Shown: one piece after another, positions 5,269 through 8,980 of the stretch
Numbering within the stretch: position 1 is the stretch's first letter
Layout of the letters: each line of letters opens with the position of its first letter
Assembly (NCBI GenBank): GCA_023405705.1
Contig: JAEXXR010000718.1
Coordinates: 1-8,980, forward strand
Reading direction: 5' to 3'
DNA: 8,980 nucleotides
DNA from: Actinomycetes bacterium
Lineage (GTDB): Bacteria; Actinomycetota; Thermoleophilia; Solirubrobacterales; Solirubrobacteraceae
Notes under the pieces: model-generated
What the model saw: only the letters and a program-made list of their open reading frames with translations
Told to the model about the DNA's origin: nothing
Database searches by the model: none
Position numbers and translations under genes: made by a program

Positions 5269-6273
5269 CTACAACTGGGCGGCCACTTCGGCACGCAGGA
5301 AGGCGATCAGCTCGTCCCACCCGAGCGTCGTCGTGAAGCCGGCCGCCTGGCGGTGGCCGCCGCCGCCCTGGGCGCGGGCTATCACGGAGACGTCGACGCG
5401 CTCGTCGGCGGCGCGCAGCGAGACCTTGCGCTTGCCCTCCTGTCCGGGGCCGAGGCGGTCGCGGACCATCGCGGCGACGGCCGTCCCCTCGACCGAGCGC
5501 AGCTGGTCGATCACGCCCTCGGAGTAGTTCTCCTCCGCCCCGCACTCGCGGAAGTCGGCGAGCGTCAGCTGCGTCGCCGTCAGGCGGCCGCCGTCCCAGC
5601 GCTCGACGTTGGAGAGGCCGCGCGCCAGCAGCGCCAGCTTGCCGTACGGGATCCCCTCGTAGATGCGGCGGTAGATGTCGTGGACGTCGACGCCGGCGTC
5701 GATCAGCTCCGCGGCCATCACGTGGGCGCGCGTGCCGGTGTTCTCGTACATGAACTTGCCGGTGTCGGTCACCAGTCCGACGTAGAGCGCCTCGGCGATC
5801 GACGTCGTCGGCTCGATCCCGAGACCGCGCATCAGGTCCCAGACGATCTCGGCCGTGCACGACGCCTCCGGCACGACGTGGTTGACCGTGCCGAAGTGGG
5901 TGTTGTCGTGGTGGTGGTCGACGTTGAGGATGTGGGCGCCCTCGAACTTCAGCGCGTCGGCCGGATTGCGGTCGATGTTTCCGCAGTCGAGCAGCACGAT
6001 CGTGCGCTCCTCGATGTCGGGCGGCGGGACGCTGACGAGGCCGTCGAGCGAGAAGAAGCGGTACTCGTACGGCAGCGGGAACTCGTCGGCGTCCATGAAC
6101 ATGATCGAGTCCTTGCCGTACGCGACGAGGATCTGATGCATCGCGACGAGCGAGCCGAGCGCGTCGCCGTCGGGGTGCTCGTGCGTGCCGAGCAGGAACT
6201 TCTCGCTGCCGCGGATCTCGTCGAGCACCTGCGCTCTCGTGGCGCGCTTGCCGTTGGCGACAGGGCCCGTCAC
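5269..6273 (-). CDS. nrnA: Bifunctional oligoribonuclease / PAP phosphatase (DHH family)
   Basis: NrnA degrades very short RNA oligomers (nanoRNA) to mononucleotides and dephosphorylates 3'-phosphoadenosine 5'-phosphate, completing RNA turnover begun by enzymes such as PNPase. The 334 residues fit the family. Manganese-binding DHH-domain motifs are HPDGDALGS (33-41), LLDCGN (94-99), NVDHHHDN (117-124) and LVTDTGKF (167-174). The DHHA1 domain carries the substrate-binding GGGGHRQAAG (303-312). The start is GTG at 6273, overlapping the rbfA TGA by 4 nt (GTGA), which implies translational coupling. It ends with TAG, directly followed by a hairpin. The DHH and DHHA1 motifs are all intact. I found only one AGA codon, fewer than in truB or infB. 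Confidence 0.96.
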   Translation of the reverse strand: MTGPVANGKRATRAQVLDEIRGSEKFLLGTHEHPDGDALGSLVAMHQILVAYGKDSIMFMDADEFPLPYEYRFFSLDGLVSVPPPDIEERTIVLLDCGNIDRNPADALKFEGAHILNVDHHHDNTHFGTVNHVVPEASCTAEIVWDLMRGLGIEPTTSIAEALYVGLVTDTGKFMYENTGTRAHVMAAELIDAGVDVHDIYRRIYEGIPYGKLALLARGLSNVERWDGGRLTATQLTLADFRECGAEENYSEGVIDQLRSVEGTAVAAMVRDRLGPGQEGKRKVSLRAADERVDVSVIARAQGGGGHRQAAGFTTTLGWDELIAFLRAEVAAQL

Positions 6274-6677
6274 GCATCCTCCTCGTGCTGGGAGTCGTCC
6301 ATGCGGGCGGCGTCGCCGATCACCTCGTCACGCTCGGCCGGCGGCAGTTCTCTCAGCAGCTCGGTGATCCGCATCCCTCTGTCGACCGAATCGTCATAGG
6401 AGAAGACGATCTCCGGCGTGTACTTCATCCGCACCGCCTGCGCGACTCTGCGCTGCAGGAAACCCTGCGCGGAGCGGAGGCCCTCCAGGCCCGCCTGGCG
6501 TGCCTCCTCGTCGCCGAGGATGCTCACGAAGACGCGGCAGTGGCGGAGGTCTGAGCTTGTTCTCACGGCGGTCACGGTCACGAACCCGACACGCGGGTCC
6601 TTCAGTTCCTGCGTGATGGCATCGCTGAGAACGGCGCGCACCGCCTCGTCGACACGACGAATCCGACTGCCGCTCAT
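6270..6677 (-). CDS. rbfA: 30S ribosome-binding factor A
   Basis: RbfA is a KH-fold late 30S maturation factor that binds near the 16S rRNA 5' helix and matters most at low temperature. The 135 residues show the family pattern: an N-terminal helix region (RIRRVDEAVRAVLSDAI), DPRVGFVTVTAVRTSSDLRH (27-46), a central FVSILGDEE (50-58) and the C-terminal MKYTPEIVFSYDDSVDRGMR (84-103) followed by ITELL. The tail after 110 is acidic and probably disordered. The ATG at 6677 is preceded by GGCGGATAGG, a weak purine-rich ribosome site, after a 45-nt gap from DUF503. Its TGA overlaps the GTG of nrnA. The infB-ylxP-rbfA order is the classical one known from Bacillus. Confidence 0.97.
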   Translation of the reverse strand: MSGSRIRRVDEAVRAVLSDAITQELKDPRVGFVTVTAVRTSSDLRHCRVFVSILGDEEARQAGLEGLRSAQGFLQRRVAQAVRMKYTPEIVFSYDDSVDRGMRITELLRELPPAERDEVIGDAARMDDSQHEEDA

Positions 6678-6722
6678 CCTATCCGCCGTTCCGCATCTGC
6701 GTTGACACGCTGCATCGCACCC

Positions 6723-7036
6723 TCACGCTCCTCCGCGCAGGTCGCCGACCGAGCGGACGTGGCGCTCGACGCTCACGCCCTGCGGCAGCCGCTCGTCCAG
6801 CCACCGCTCGACGCCGTCGGCGGCGGTCTCGACACCTGCCGCCGAGCCGGCCGTCAGGGCGACGGTCAGCTCGGCTCGCTGCCACAGGTCCTGGTGAGCG
6901 GTCTCGGCGACCGCGCAGTGCAGGCGCGTCTGGAGCTGCGCCTTCAGCGACGACAGCTCCTTGCGCTTGCCCTTCAGGCTTCCCGCTTCCGGGAAGTGGA
7001 CGTCCACCACGAGCACGGCGACGAAGCCGCCGGCCA

Positions 7037-7037
<1 letters not shown>
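6723..7037 (-). CDS. ylxP: DUF503 family protein (YlxP-like)
   Basis: This small protein of 104 residues has the N-terminal pattern FVAVLVVDVHFPEAGSLKGK (5-24) followed by RKELSSLKAQLQTR (25-38), typical of DUF503: a hydrophobic strand, then 'SLK.KR..(L/V).SL' leading into a helix. A strand with AVAETAHQDLWQRAELTVAL (42-61) follows, where the family usually reads 'VAEV...D.WQ.A.LGV'. Its biochemical role is not established. B. subtilis YlxP occupies the same place between infB and rbfA, which supports a link to ribosome biogenesis by context only. The ATG at 7037 shares one base with the infB TGA (TGATG), so translation is coupled. A longer frame upstream is infB in another frame and is not used. 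No AGA codons were seen. Confidence 0.93.

Positions 7038-8980
<1,943 letters not shown>

Noticed and set aside
4255..6399. Long plus-strand open frame of about 700 codons across truB and nrnA.
   Set aside because: Antisense shadow of two well-identified genes with all catalytic motifs; the translation is Arg/Ala/Val/Asp-rich without family features and has no ribosome site.
6691..6705. TTGACA on the plus strand in the DUF503-rbfA gap, resembling a -35 box.
   Set aside because: No -10 element at suitable distance downstream, and it would drive only antisense transcription into DUF503 and infB.

Overview
The window is a high-GC (roughly 70% by eye), densely coding bacterial chromosome segment carrying the conserved translation and RNA-processing cluster infB - DUF503 (ylxP) - rbfA - nrnA - truB - ribF - rpsO. 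All of these lie on the minus strand, so the cluster reads from right to left. The composition, the GTG starts with 1-4 nt stop/start overlaps, and nrnA sitting between rbfA and truB point to an actinobacterium. The AGA-rich arginine usage and the RibF and SRPBCC sequence style make me lean to the Thermoleophilia (Solirubrobacterales or Conexibacter-like). That lineage call is inference; no marker in the window proves it.

Right to left: infB (IF-2) enters from the right edge with its 5' end missing. DUF503/ylxP follows with a TGATG overlap, then rbfA after 45 nt, then nrnA with a GTGA overlap. A structured 97-nt spacer separates nrnA from truB (87 nt if the upstream GTG start of truB is used). 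Then come truB, a 91-nt spacer with a hairpin and a possible leaderless promoter, ribF, rpsO (ATGA overlap), a one-Cys-type peroxiredoxin (GTGA overlap with rpsO) and a DsbA/thioredoxin-fold protein with CPYC. Next is a single plus-strand SRPBCC (START/Bet v1-like) gene converging on the DsbA-like gene. Finally pnp (PNPase) runs off the left edge with its 3' part missing; it is divergent from the SRPBCC gene.

Functionally, infB, rbfA, rpsO and truB serve initiation, 30S maturation, small-subunit assembly and tRNA pseudouridylation. nrnA and pnp handle RNA turnover, ribF makes FMN/FAD, and the peroxiredoxin plus CPYC protein form a small thiol-redox unit inserted where many bacteria have rpsO directly followed by pnp.

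No gap exceeds 300 bases; the largest is 114 nt (1469-1582), between pnp and the SRPBCC gene. I see no tRNA, rRNA, CRISPR array, insertion sequence or phage gene. The region is mostly ordinary housekeeping. The points worth a second look are the AGA codon usage, the redox insertion between rpsO and pnp, and the structured leaders and spacers. I did not find a convincing undescribed system.
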